Source of the DNA: Lates calcarifer
Taxonomy: Eukaryota; Chordata; Actinopteri; Centropomidae
Length of the DNA stretch: 64,000 nt
Assembly: GCF_001640805.2 (NCBI RefSeq)
Contig: NC_066848.1
Location: forward strand, 9,772,396-9,836,395
Direction: 5' to 3'
Shown here: piece by piece, positions 30,512 through 45,700 of the stretch
Position numbering within the stretch: position 1 is the first letter of the stretch
Layout of the letters: each line of letters begins with the position of its first letter
The notes under the pieces: generated by a model
What the model was told of the DNA's origin: nothing
The model's database searches: none
Seen by the model: only the letters and a program-made list of their open reading frames with translations
Made by a program: the position numbers and the translations under genes

Positions 30512-31060
30512 ATAGGGGTGTAACAATACACTGAGTTTCATCGATGCATCATTTCAATGATCAACGATCCAATAGCATTGATTCAAAATGAAAACATCAA
30601 TCAGACATTGTACAAATTGTAGTGTCCCTCACTAAACAAGTGCTGAGATGTCAGCAGGTTTCTTAGCAAACTTTTATTAAGTGCAATAACAAAGGTGACT
30701 GTTGGCTATTGTGCAGCCAGTGTCGACAAAAATAACAAAAATCCTTAATGTTTTCTCTGTCATAGCCACTACCTGCATCGACTTACGTTCAGCCCATCTT
30801 TTTGTAGAAAGATCATCTCCATAACTGGCTCCCAGCTGATCACAGGCAGCTGACATGACAGACAGGCTTCACCTTGTCTAAGCTGGCAACATGTTCATTA
30901 ACCCTGGAATAACAGTGCTTCAACTTAACAGTCTGAGCAGCGTTTCTTTCCTAACCCAACACTAACATAACATATTATCATAGTCCGTCACAATATAATC
31001 ATTTGTAAGAGGCGCCTTTTTAAAGTCCCCCAGTACGTCTTTCTCCACACAGTGCTAAAC
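30512..31060. mobile_element. hAT-like transposon fragment
   Basis: It begins taggggtgtaacaatacact and has tcgatgcatc and atcaacgatccaatagc, the pattern of a widespread fish hAT-type end as I recall. The second end is not identified and there is no transposase. Confidence 0.35.
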
Positions 31061-31149
31061 AATATAGAAATGGAAGATTTAAGATAATAATTTTTAGTTA
31101 TTTTTTCTTAAATATTTATTGTTGTTGATTCTTAAAGAGGGGAGGCTTT

Positions 31150-31430
31150 TTCTTGTCATTTGTGACAGTAAACAGCCCATTTTCTGAGACACTCCTCTAA
31201 CATTTGGAAAATGTTCTGGTTTGGCTGTAATGTTGAATATTTATGTGTTTTAGGGTGTGTATTGATCATTTTCCTTTGTACATTTCTCTTTTTATATCCT
31301 CCAGGTGTCACCACTTCATCCATGATTGCAGAGACTTTGTCCACGATTGCAGAGTGTCTTCGTACAATGAAGTTCTTTGAGACCAGGACTGAGGCCTCCA
31401 GGTAATTCACAAACAGCTTTACATCATCTG
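31150..31430 (+). repeat. parent-orientation copy of the exon amplified downstream
   Basis: The segment includes exon 31305-31401 and its flanks. Its reverse complement recurs at 33130-33520, 48060-48740, 48816-49535 and 49590-50260. It has only two 21-base units. Confidence 0.8.
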
Positions 31431-32933
31431 TCCAACACCGAGCAATGACATTAAATTATATATCGTCAGTAATTGATTTGGTCTGAATAGTTTGACTTGT
31501 CACAAAAAGACATAACTCATTATTAAAGTTTATTTACATAGTTCACAAATGTACAGTTCAAAGACAATTAAGAATTTAAACATTAGCTCTTGGTCTCTCT
31601 CCCTCACGCTTTCTTTCTGTCTCCTTCCCCCTCTTTCTTTGCCTTGTTCTGTCTCTCTGTCTTTCTCGCCTCCTTGCTCACTCACTCACTCTCATGCATT
31701 CTCTTGATCTGTCTCCCTTTCCCTCTCTTTCCTTATGACTCATTCTCTCTCCCTCTTTCAGTAGTGCAGTAAATCATAAAAATGTAAATAACTGATTCAG
31801 TTCAGTTTCACACTAGAAACACTCATTTTTCTTCATTTTGGCTTCTATCTATCAAATTTAGTTCAAATTTTAACTGATTTTGGAGAAAACATTTCCATCC
31901 ACTGCTGTTGTGTGTGTGAATATTAAGAGCTAATGGAGTCATTTCTCCAGTCAGAGCAGCTTCTTCTGTCTTTGTGCAAATTTAACTGTTGGACTACTTC
32001 TGATTAGTCCAGAGCCAGTTAGTTTCTTTGTTGATTTAGTGTCTTAAAGTTCTCTCTTTTGACAGTTTTTATTTTGATATGTTAAAAATCACATCTTTAT
32101 ATCAATGTATGTTGTGTTTTTCTCCACAGGATTCAAACTTTAACCACAAAGTAACAGAGAGAAAAGACACGAAGACATTTCCAGAAGGTCAGTGTTTTAT
32201 TCTTTTCGGTCTGACTGTCATTATCTCAGCTGCAATTTGACACTTAAAAATCTCATGTGGAACAAATAGCAACAAACTTTTAATTAGTATTTTTCAACAA
32301 TGTAGCTGCAAAAGTAAGTCTAAAGATACCCCTTTAATAGGTTTTAAAAAAAATAAGTAAACAATAAGTCTAAAAACTAAAACATAAATATGAAATGTTT
32401 CAAAAATGTAAAACCTTTTAAAAGTTAAGTATGAAACCATAAAAATAAATCTAAAAAATATATATTTTCAAAATGTTTAGGAAAATTTAGGAAGAAACAT
32501 TTACCATCACAACAAAGATAATGACATTTGACCACAAGGAACCATTTGTTAGAGCTGGTTAGGATTACTGTAGTTATCACACCTTTGTGATCATTTAACT
32601 GCTTGTGGTACAATTATCAATTAAATAATTGTATCACAAGCAGGTGAATATTTTCACAGGTATTTAATAAAGACATTAGTTTTTGGAAAATGTACCCATG
32701 ACAACATTACAGATAGTAGAGAAAAACAAAGTGTTCACTTCAACACCAGGAAACCAACACTGTTTACAGCAGTTAGATGGTGGAGGTCTTTTATCTAATT
32801 AACAGCTTCGAAACACATTTGTTTTCTTTCATCCACTTTAGGTCTTCAGCTGCTGTCGTCTTCTCCTGCAGAGATGTGAACATGTGTTAATCACAGACAC
32901 TGGTCAATAAATGTATTTTTCCTTTCCTGAACT

Positions 32934-33130
32934 GTCCTACTATACTATGGCATTTTCTGACCTATTTTTTTTGGCACCTAACTATACAATGACATTTTTA
33001 ACCGTTTTTGACATTTTATCATGACATTTTTTGACCCTTTTTGACCCCTTTCTATGACTTTTTTGGTGGTTTTTGATCCCTTACTATACTATGACATTGT
33101 TTCATGATTTTTCAACATTTTGTGGCAGTT
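32934..33130. repeat. start of AT-rich tandem array
   Basis: Divergent TATACTATGACATTTTTTGAC-type units begin about 25 bases after the AATAAA at 32906. They are more degenerate than the main array, as expected at an array edge. Confidence 0.85.
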
Positions 33131-33520
33131 TTTGAGGCCTTACTTGATGTAAAGTTGTTTGTGAATTACCTGGAGGCCTCTGTACTGGTCTTGAAGAACT
33201 TCTTCATTTTATGAAGACTCCTGGACGACTGTGAACGATGTCTCTCTGATCGTGGACTATGTCTCCCTCATCCTCAACAATGTCTCTGCGATCATGGATG
33301 ACGTCTCAGTGATTGTGGACGATGTCTTGGACAAAGTGGTGACACCTGGAGGAGATCAAAGAGAAACATACAAAGGAAAATGATCAATACACTACTACCT
33401 ATTCCTCATCAACAGTTTAACCATGAAAACACAGATAAATATTCAACATTATAGCTGAGGCAGAGCATTTAACATTAGAGGGCTGTTTCAGAAAATGAAC
33501 AGTTGACTGCCGTCACCTCC
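33130..33520 (-). repeat. inverted exon copy 1 with short 21-base array
   Basis: This is the reverse complement of 31150-31430, including the exon, both splice junctions and the upstream flank (tttcagaaaatg...). It has about five 21-base units at 33227-33345. It keeps more flank than the three later copies and looks intermediate between them and the parent. Confidence 0.85.
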
Positions 33521-33735
33521 TGAAAAACCAACAACAAAAAATACTTGGGAAAAAGCAAAAAAAAATATTGTGTGTCTATCAATTAATCACTGAAGCAATA
33601 ATGTACTGTGAACTGCACAACAATAAACAAAATCTTTGCAGGATTTTAATTTGTGTTGTTTATTATACTTCAGTAAAGTCTGAATATTTCTTCCACCACA
33701 GACGGTCTCATACAGAATCATTATGTCACATTTAA

Positions 33736-36700
33736 ACCTTTTGACACCTTACTATACTGTGACATTTTCTTTTGTTTTTTGAGACCTTACTATACTATGA
33801 CTATACTTACTAACTTGGCAGTTGTTGACTCCTTACTATACTATGACATGTTTTGACGCCTTACTATGACATTTTTTCATGATTTTTTACACCATATACT
33901 ATGACATTTTTTGACAGTTTTTGACATCTATACTATGACTATACTTACTAACTTGGCAGTTTTTGACACCTTGCTATACTATTGACATTTTTTGAGGCCT
34001 TACTATACTATGGCATTTTTTGAGACCTTACTGTACTATGGCATTTTCTGACCTTTTTTAGGCACCTTATTATACTATGACATTTTTTGACAGTTTTTGA
34101 CATCTATACTATGACTATACTTACTATACTATGTTTTTGGCAGTTGTTGACGCCTTACTATACTATTGCATTTTTTGACATTTTGATGCCTTATCATACT
34201 ATGACATTTTTTTGTTGCCTTACCATACTATTGCATTTTTGGACATTTTTTGAGACCTTACTGTACTATGGCATTTTCTGACCTTTTTTGGCACTATGAC
34301 ATTTTTTAATGATTTTTCGACGCCTTACTATACTATTGCATTTTTGGACAATTTTTGAGGCCTTACTATACTGTAACATTTTTTGACTGTTTTTGAGGCC
34401 TTGCTATACTATTGACATTTTTTGAGGCCTTACTATACTATGACATTTTTTATGACATTTTTTGACAGTTTTTGACACCTTGCTATACTATTGACATTTT
34501 TTGAGGCCTTACTATACTATGACATTTTTTGGTTATTTTTGACTTTTTACTATACTATGACATGTTTTGACATTTTTTGACTGTTTTTGAGGCCTTACTA
34601 TGACATTTTTTATGACATTTTTTGACAGTTTTTGACACCTTGCTATACTATTGACATTTTTTGAGGCCTTACTATACTATGGCATATTTCAACAGTTTTT
34701 TACACCATACTATACTATGACATTTTTTGAGACCTTACTGTACTATGGCATTTTCTGACCTTTTTTGGCACTATGACATTTTTTAATGATTTTTCGACGC
34801 CTTACCATACTATTGCATTTTTGGACCATTTTTGAGGCCTTACTATACTATGACATTTTTTGACTGTTTTTGAGGCCTTGCTATACTATTGACATTTTTT
34901 GAGGCCTTACTATACTATGACATTTTTTATGACATTTTTTGACAGTTTTTGACACCTTGCTATACTATTGACATTTTTTGAGGCCTTACTATACTATGAC
35001 ATTTTTTGGTTATTTTTGACTTTTTACTATACTATGACATGTTTTGACATTTTTTGACTGTTTTTGAGGCCTTACTATGACATTTTTTATGACATTTTTT
35101 GACAGTTTTTGACACCTTGCTATACTATTGACATTTTTTGAGGCCTTACTATACTATGGCATATTTCAACAGTTTTTTACACCATACTATACTATGACAT
35201 TTTTTGAGACCTTACTGTACTATGGCATTTTCTGACCTTTTTTGGCACTATGACATTTTTTAATGATTTTTCGACGCCTTACTATACTATTGCATTTTTG
35301 GACAATTTTTGAGGCCTTACTATACTATGACATTTTTTGGTTATTTTTGACTCCTTACTATACTATGACATGTTTTGACGCCTTACTATGACATTTTTTC
35401 ATGATTTTTTACACCATACTATACTATGACATTTTTTGACAGTTTTTGACACCTTGCTATACTATTGACATTTTTTGAGGCCTTACTATACTATGGCATT
35501 TTTTGAGACCTTACTGTACTATGGCATTTTCTGACCTTTTTTAGGCACCTAATTATACTATGACATTTTTTGACAGTTTTTGACATCTATACTATGACTA
35601 TACTTACTATACTATGTTTTTGGCAGTTGTTGACGCCTTACTATACTATTGCATTTTTTGACATTTTGATGCCTTATCATACTATGACATTTTTTTGTTG
35701 CCTTACCATACTATTGCATTTTTGGACCATTTTTGAGGCCTTGCTATACTATGACATTTTTTGGTTATTTTTGACTCTTTACTATACTATGACATTTTTT
35801 GACTGTTTTTGAGGCCTTGCTATACTATGACATTTTTTGACTGTTTTTGAGGCCTTGCTATACTATTGACATTTTTTGAGGCCTTACTATACTATGGCAT
35901 TTTTTGAGACCTTACTGTACTATGGCATTTTCTGACCTTTTTTAGGCACCTTATTATACTATGACATTTTTTGACAGTTTTTGACATCTATACTATGACT
36001 ATACTTACTATACTATGTTTTTGGCAGTTGTTGACGCCTTACAATACTATTGCATTTTTTGACATTTTGTTGCCTTACCATACTATTGCATTTTTGGACA
36101 ATTTTTGAGGTCTTGCTATACTATGACATTTTTTGAGACCTTACTATACTATGGCATTTTTCAACAGTTTTTGGCACCATACTATACTATGGAATTTTCT
36201 GACCTTTTTTTGGCACCTTATTATACTATGACATTTTTTGACAGTTTTTGACATCTTACTATACTATGACTATACTTACTATACTATACTATATTTTTGA
36301 CGGTTGTTGACGCCTTACTATACTATTGCATTTTTTGACATTTTGATGCCTTATCATACTATGACATTTTTTTGTTGCCTTACCATACTATTGCATTTTT
36401 GGACAATTTTTGAGGCCTTACTATACTATGACATTTTTTGGTTATTTTTGACTCCTTACTATACTATGACATGTTTTGACGCCTTACTATGACATTTTTT
36501 CATGATTTTTTACACCATACTATACTATGACATTTTTTGACAGTTTTTGACACCTTGCTATACTATTGACATTTTTTGAGGCCTTACTATACTATGACAT
36601 TTTTCAACAGTTTTTTACACCATACTATACTATGACATTTTTTGAGACCTTACTGTACTATGGAATTTTCTGACCTTTTTTTGGCACCTTATTATACTAT

Positions 36701-39700
36701 GACATTTTTTGACTGTTTTATACTATGACATTTTTTGGTTATTTTTGACTCCTTACTATACTATGACATGTTTTGACGCCTTACTATGACAGTTTTTGAC
36801 AGTTTTTGACACCTTGCTATACTATTGACATTTTTTGAGGCCTTACTATACTATGGCATTTTTTGAGACCTTACTGTACTATGGCATTTTCTGACCTTTT
36901 TTAGGCACCTTATTATACTATGACATTTTTTGACAGTTTTTGACATCTATACTATGACTATACTTACTATACTATGTTTTTGGCAGTTGTTGACGCCTTA
37001 CTATACTATTGCATTTTTTGACATTTTGATGCCTTATCATACTATGACATTTTTTTGTTGCCTTACCATACTATTGCATTTTTTGGACAATTTTTGAGGC
37101 CTTACTATACTGTAACATTTTTTGACTGTTTTTTGAGGCCTTGCTATACTATTGACATTTTTTGAGGCCTTACTATACTATGACATTTTTTATGACATTT
37201 TTTGACAGTTTTTGACACCTTGCTATACTATTGACATTTTTTGAGGCCTTACTATACTATGACATTTTTTGGTTATTTTTGACTTTTTACTATACTATGA
37301 CATGTTTTGACATTTTTTGACTGTTTTTGAGGCCTTACTATGACATTTTTTATGACATTTTTTGACAGTTTTTGACACCTTGCTATACTATTGACATTTT
37401 TTGAGGCCTTACTATACTATGGCATATTTCAACAGTTTTTTACACCATACTATACTATGACATTTTTTTGAGACCTTACTGTACTATGGCATTTTCTGAC
37501 CCTTTTTTGGCACTATGACATTTTTTAATGATTTTTCGACGCCTTACCATACTATTGCATTTTTGGACCATTTTTGAGGCCTTACTATACTATGACATTT
37601 TTTGACTGTTTTTGAGGCCTTGCTATACTATTGACATTTTTTGAGGCCTTACTATACTATGACATTTTTTATGACATTTTTTGACAGTTTTTGACACCTT
37701 GCTATACTATTGACATTTTTTGAGGCCTTACTATACTATGACATTTTTTGGTTATTTTTGACTTTTTACTATACTATGACATGTTTTGACATTTTTTGAC
37801 TGTTTTTGAGGCCTTACTATGACATTTTTTATGACATTTTTTGACAGTTTTTTGACACCTTGCTATACTATTGACATTTTTTGAGGCCTTACTATACTAT
37901 GGCATATTTCAACAGTTTTTTACACCATACTATACTATGACATTTTTTGAGACCTTACTGTACTATGGCATTTTCTGACCTTTTTTGGCACTATGACATT
38001 TTTTAATGATTTTTCGACGCCTTACTATACTATTGCATTTTTGGACAATTTTTGAGGCCTTACTATACTATGACATTTTTTGGTTATTTTTGACTCCTTA
38101 CTATACTATGACATGTTTTGACGCCTTACTATGACATTTTTTCATGATTTTTTACACCATACTATACTATGACATTTTTTGACAGTTTTTGACACCTTGC
38201 TATACTATTGACATTTTTTGAGGCCTTACTATACTATGGCATTTTTTGAGACCTTACTGTACTATGGCATTTTCTGACCTTTTTTAGGCCACCTAATTAT
38301 ACTATGACATTTTTTGACAGTTTTTGACATCTATACTATGACTATACTTACTATACTATGTTTTTGGCAGTTGTTGACGCCTTACTATACTATTGCATTT
38401 TTTGACATTTTGATGCCTTATCATACTATGACATTTTTTTTGTTGCCTTACCATACTATTGCATTTTTGGACCATTTTTGAGGCCTTGCTATACTATGAC
38501 ATTTTTTGGTTATTTTTGACTCTTTACTATACTATGACATTTTTTGACTGTTTTTGAGGCCTTGCTAATACTATGACATTTTTTGACTGTTTTTGAGGCC
38601 TTGCTATACTATTGACATTTTTTGAGGCCTTACTATACTTATGGCATTTTTTGAGACCTTACTGTACTATGGCATTTTCTGACCTTTTTTAGGCACCTTA
38701 TTATACTATGACATTTTTTGACAGTTTTTGACATCTATACTATGACTATACTTACTATACTATGTTTTTGGCAGTTGTTGACGCCTTACAATACTATTGC
38801 ATTTTTTGACATTTTGTTGCCTTACCATACTATTGCATTTTTGGACAATTTTTGAGGTCTTGCTATACTATGACATTTTTTGAGACCTTACTATACTATG
38901 GCATTTTTCAACAGTTTTTGGCACCATACTATACTATGGAATTTTCTGACCTTTTTTTGGCACCTTATTATACTATGACATTTTTGACAGTTTTTGACAT
39001 CTTACTATACTATGACTATACTTACTATACTATACTATATTTTTGACGGTTGTTGACGCCTTACTATACTATTGCATTTTTTGACATTTTGATGCCTTAT
39101 CATACTATGACATTTTTTTGTTGCCTTACCATACTATTGCATTTTTGGACAATTTTTGAGGCCTTACTATACTATGACATTTTTTGGTTTATTTTTGACT
39201 CCTTACTATACTATGACATGTTTTGACGCCTTACTATGACATTTTTTCATGATTTTTTTACACCATACTATACTATGACATTTTTTGACAGTTTTTGACA
39301 CCTTGCTATACTATTGACATTTTTTGAGGCCTTACTATACTATGACATTTTTCAACAGTTTTTTACACCATACTATACTATGACATTTTTTGAGACCTTA
39401 CTGTACTATGGAATTTTCTGACCCTTTTTTTGGCACCTTATTATACTATGACATTTTTTGACTGTTTATATACTATGACATTTTTTGGTTATTTTTGGAC
39501 TCCTTACTATACTATGACATGTTTGACGCCTTACTATGACAGTTTTTGACAGTTTTTGACACCTTGCTATACTATTGACATTTTTTGAGGCCTTACTATA
39601 CTATGGCATTTTTTGAGACCTTACTGTACTATGGCATTTTCTGACCTTTTTTAGGCACCTTATTATACTATGACATTTTTTGACAGTTTTTGACATCTAT

Positions 39701-42700
39701 ACTATGACTATACTTACTATACTATGTTTTTGGCAGTTGTTGACGCCTTACTATACTATTGCATTTTTTGACATTTTGATGCCTTATCATACTATGACAT
39801 TTTTTTTGTTGCCTTACCATACTATTGCATTTTTGGACAATTTTTGAGGCCTTACTATACTGTAACATTTTTTGACTGTTTTTGAGGCCTTGCTATACTA
39901 TTGACATTTTTTGAGGCCTTACTATACTATGACATTTTTATGACATTTTTTGACAGTTTTTGACACCTTGCTATACTATTGACATTTTTTGAGGCCTTAC
40001 TATACTATGACATTTTTTGGTTATTTTGACTTTTACTATACTATGACATGTTTTGACATTTTTGACTGTTTTTGAGGCCTTACTATGACATTTTTATGAC
40101 ATTTTTGACAGTTTTTGACACCTTGCTATACTATTGACATTTTTTGAGGCCTTACTATACTATGGCATATTTCAACAGTTTTTACACCATACTATACTAT
40201 GACATTTTTGAGACTTACTGTACTATGGCATTTTCTGACCTTTTTTGGCACTATGACATTTTTTAATGATTTTTCGACGCCTTACCATACTATTGCATTT
40301 TTGGACCATTTTTGAGCCTTACTATACTATGACATTTTTTGACTGTTTTTGAGGCCTTGCTATACTATTGACATTTTTGAGGCCTTACTATACTATGACA
40401 TTTTTTATGACATTTTTTGACAGTTTTTGACACCTTGCTATACTATTGACATTTTTGAGGCCTTACTATACTATGACATTTTTTGGTTATTTTTGACTTT
40501 TTACTATACTATGACATGTTTTGACATTTTTTGACTGTTTTTGAGGCCTTACTATGACATTTTTTATGACATTTTTGACAGTTTTTGACACCTTGCTATA
40601 CTATTGACATTTTTTGAGGCCTTACTATACTATGGCATATTTCAACAGTTTTTTACACCATACTATACTATGACATTTTTTGAGACCTTACTGTACTATG
40701 GCATTTTCTGACCTTTTTTGGCACTATGACATTTTTTAATGATTTTTCGACGCCTTACTATACTATTGCATTTTTGGACAATTTTTGAGGCCTTACTATA
40801 CTATGACATTTTTTGGTTATTTTTGACTCCTTACTATACTATGACATGTTTTGACGCCTTACTATGACATTTTTTCATGATTTTTTACACCATACTATAC
40901 TATGACATTTTTTGACAGTTTTTGACACCTTGCTATACTATTGACATTTTTTGAGGCCTTACTATACTATGGCATTTTTTGAGACCTTACTGTACTATGG
41001 CATTTTCTGACCTTTTTTAGGCACCTAATTATACTATGACATTTTTTGACAGTTTTTGACATCTATACTATGACTATACTTACTATACTATGTTTTTGGC
41101 AGTTGTTGACGCCTTACTATACTATTGCATTTTTTGACATTTTGATGCCTTATCATACTATGACATTTTTTTGTTGCCTTACCATACTATTGCATTTTTG
41201 GACCATTTTTTGAGGCCTTGCTATACTATGACATTTTTTGGTTATTTTTGACTCTTTACTATACTATGACATTTTTTGACTGTTTTTGAGGCCTTGCTAT
41301 ACTATGACATTTTTTGACTGTTTTTGAGGCCTTGCTATACTATTGACATTTTTTGAGGCCTTACTATACTATGGCATTTTTTGAGACCTTACTGTACTAT
41401 GGCATTTTCTGACCTTTTTTAGGCACCTTATTATACTATGACATTTTTTGACAGTTTTTGACATCTATACTATGACTATACTTACTATACTATGTTTTTT
41501 GGCAGTTGTTGACGCCTTACAATACTATTGCATTTTTTGACATTTTGTTGCCTTACCATACTATTGCATTTTTGGACAATTTTTGAGGTCTTGCTATACT
41601 ATGACATTTTTTGAGACCTTACTATACTATGGCATTTTTCAACAGTTTTTGGCACCATACTATACTATGGAATTTTCTGACCTTTTTTTGGCACCTTATT
41701 ATACTATGACATTTTTTGACAGTTTTTGACATCTTACTATACTATGACTATACTTACTATACTATACTATATTTTTGACGGTTGTTGACGCCTTACTATA
41801 CTATTGCATTTTTTGACATTTTGATGCCTTATCATACTATGACATTTTTTTGTTGCCTTACCATACTATTGCATTTTTGGACAATTTTTGAGGCCTTACT
41901 ATACTATGACATTTTTTGGTTATTTTTGACTCCTTACTATACTATGACATGTTTTGACGCCTTACTATGACATTTTTTCATGATTTTTTACACCATACTA
42001 TACTATGACATTTTTTGACAGTTTTTGACACCTTGCTATACTATTGACATTTTTTGAGGCCTTACTATACTATGACATTTTTCAACAGTTTTTTTACACC
42101 ATACTATACTATGACATTTTTTGAGACCTTACTGTACTATGGAATTTTCTGACCTTTTTTTGGCACCTTATTATACTATGACATTTTTTGACTGTTTTAT
42201 ACTATGACATTTTTTGGTTATTTTTGACTCCTTACTATACTATGACATGTTTTGACGCCTTACTATGACAGTTTTTGACAGTTTTTGACACCTTGCTATA
42301 CTATTGACATTTTTTGAGGCCTTACTATACTATGGCATTTTTTGAGACCTTACTGTACTATGGAATTTTCTGACCTTTTTTAGGCACCTTATTATACTAT
42401 GACATTTTTTGACAGTTTTTGACATCTATACTATGACTATACTTACTATACTATGTTTTTGGCAGTTGTTGACGCCTTACTATACTATTGCATTTTTTGA
42501 CATTTTGATGCCTTATCATACTATGACATTTTTTTGTTGCCTTACCATACTATTGCATTTTTGGACAATTTTTGAGGCCTTACTATACTGTAACATTTTT
42601 TGACCATTTTTGAGGCCTTTCTATACTATGACATTTTTTGGTTATTTTTGACTCTTTACTATACTATGACATTTTTTGAGACCTTACTGTACTATGGCAT

Positions 42701-45700
42701 TTTCTGACCTTTTTTGGCACTATGACATTTTTTAATGATTTTTCGACGCCTTACTATACTATTGCATTTTTGGACAATTTTTGAGGCCTTACTATACTAT
42801 GACATTTTTTGACTGTTTTTGAGGCCTTGCTATACTATGACATTTTTTGGTTATTTTTGACTCTTTACTATACTATGACATTTTTTGAGACCTTACTGTA
42901 CTATGGCATTTTCTGACCTTTTTTGGCACTATGACATTTTTTAATGATTTTTCGACGCCTTACTATACTATTGCATTTTTGGACAATTTTTGAGGCCTTG
43001 CTATACTATGACATTTTTTGACTGTTTTTGAGGCCTTGCTATACTATGACATTTTTTGACTGTTTTTGAGGCCTTGCTATACTATTGACATTTTTTGAGG
43101 CCTTACTATACTATGGCATTTTTTGAGACCTTACTGTACTATGGCATTTTCTGACCTTTTTTAGGCACCTTATTATACTATGACATTTTTTGACAGTTTT
43201 TGACATCTATACTATGACTATACTTACTATACTATGTTTCTGGCAGTTGTTGACGCCTTACTATACTATTGCATTTTTTGACATTTTGTTGCCTTACCAT
43301 ACTATTGCATTTTTGGACAATTTTTGAGGCCTTGCTATACTATGACATTTTTTGAGACCTTACTATACTATGGCATTTTTCAACAGTTTTTGGCACCATA
43401 CTATACTATGGAATTTTCTGACCTTTTTTTGGCACCTTATTATACTATGACATTTTTTGACAGTTTTTGACATCTTACTATACTATGACTATACTTACTA
43501 TACTATACTATATTTTTGACGGTTGTTGACGCCTTACTATACTATTGCATTTTTTGACATTTTGATGCCTTATCATACTATGACATTTTTTTGTTGCCTT
43601 ACCATACTATTGCATTTTTGGACAATTTTTGAGGCCTTACTATACTATGACATTTTTTGGTTATTTTTGACTCCTTACTATACTATGACATGTTTTGACG
43701 CCTTACTATGACATTTTTTCATGATTTTTTACACCATACTATACTATGACATTTTTTGACAGTTTTTGACACCTTGCTATACTATTGACATTTTTTGAGG
43801 CCTTACTATACTATGACATTTTTCAACAGTTTTTTACACCATACTATACTATGACATTTTTTGAGACCTTACTGTACTATGGAATTTTCTGACCATTTTT
43901 TGGCACCTTATTATACTATGACATTTTTTGACTGTTTTATACTATGACATTTTTTGGTTATTTTTGACTCCTTACTATACTATGACATGTTTTGACGCCT
44001 TACTATGACAGTTTTTGACAGTTTTTGACACCTTGCTATACTATTGACATTTTTTGAGGCCTTACTATACTATGGCATTTTTTGAGACCTTACTGTACTA
44101 TGGCATTTTCTGACCTTTTTTAGGCACCTTATTATACTATGACATTTTTTGACAGTTTTTGACATCTATACTATGACTATACTTACTATACTATGTTTTT
44201 GGCAGTTGTTGACGCCTTACTATACTATTGCATTTTTTGACATTTTGTTGCCTTACCATACTATTGCATTTTTGGACAATTTTTGAGGCCTTGCTATACT
44301 ATGACATTTTTTGAGACCTTACTATACTATGGCATTTTTCAACAGTTTTTGGCACCATACTATACTATGGAATTTTCTGACCTTTTTTTTGGCACCTTAT
44401 TATACTATGACATTTTTTGACAGTTTTTGACATCTTACTATACTATGACTATACTTACTATACTATACTATATTTTTGACGGTTGTTGACGCCTTACTAT
44501 ACTATTGCATTTTTTGACATTTTGATGCCTTATCATACTATGACATTTTTTTGTTGCCTTACCATACTATTGCATTTTTGGACAATTTTTGAGGCCTTAT
44601 TATACTATGACATTTTTTGGTTATTTTTGACTCCTTACTATACTATGACATGTTTTGACGCCTTACTATGACATTTTTTCATGATTTTTTACACCATACT
44701 ATACTATGACATTTTTTGACAGTTTTTGACACCTTGCTATACTATTGACATTTTTTGAGGCCTTACTATACTATGACATTTTTCAACAGTTTTTTACACC
44801 ATACTATACTATGACAATTTTTGAGGCCTTACTATACTGTAACATTTTTTGACCATTTTTGAGGCCTTTCTATACTATGACATTTTTTGGTTATTTTTGA
44901 CTCTTTACTATACTATGACATTTTTTGAGACCTTACTGTACTATGGCATTTTCTGACCTTTTTTGGCACTATGACATTTTTTAATGATTTTTCGACGCCT
45001 TACTATACTATTGCATTTTTGGACAATTTTTGAGGCCTTACTATACTATGACATTTTTTGACTGTTTTTGAGGCCTTGCTATACTATGACATTTTTTGGT
45101 TATTTTTGACTCTTTACTATACTATGACATTTTTTGAGACCTTACTGTACTATGGCATTTTCTGACCTTTTTTGGCACTATGACATTTTTTAATGATTTT
45201 TCGACGCCTTACTATACTATTGCATTTTTGGACAATTTTTGAGGCCTTACTATACTATGACATTTTTTGGTTATTTTTGACTCCTTACTATACTATGACA
45301 TGTTTTGACGCCTTACTATGACATTTTTTCATGATTTTTTACACCATATACTATGACATTTTTTGACAGTTTTTGATACCTTGCTATACTATTGACATTT
45401 TTTGAGGCCTTACTATACTATGGCATTTTTTGAGACCTTACTGTACTATGGCATTTTCTGACCTTTTTAAGGCACCTTATTATACTATGACATTTTTTGA
45501 CAGTTTTTGACATCTATACTATGACTATACTTACTATACTATGTTTTTGGCAGTTGTTGACGCCTTACTATACTATTGCATTTTTTGACATTTTGATGCC
45601 TTATCATACTATGACATTTTTTTGTTGCCTTACCATACTATTGCATTTTTGGACCATTTTTGAGGCCTTGCTATACTATGACATTTTTTGGTTATTTTTG

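Larger units (their letters stand above)
28990..32935 (+). ncRNA. candidate spliced non-coding transcript (5 exons)
   Basis: Splice-bounded segments follow the CpG patch: about 28990-29210, 30334-30397 (tccag/gtatgt), 31305-31401 (tccag/gtaatt), 32130-32187 (cacag/gtcagt) and 32842-32935, with AATAAA at 32906-32911. Exons 2 to 4 join in one open frame (AYLFSCCSLDRN...TTSSMIAETLSTIAECLRT...IQTLTTK, stop in exon 4), but no in-frame start was found in exon 1 and I recognise no family. Exon 3 has two copies of a 21-base unit (ATGATTGCAGAG..). Inverted copies of exon 3 lie in the repeat block downstream. A small lineage-specific protein gene or a transposon-derived unit are alternatives. Confidence 0.35.
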
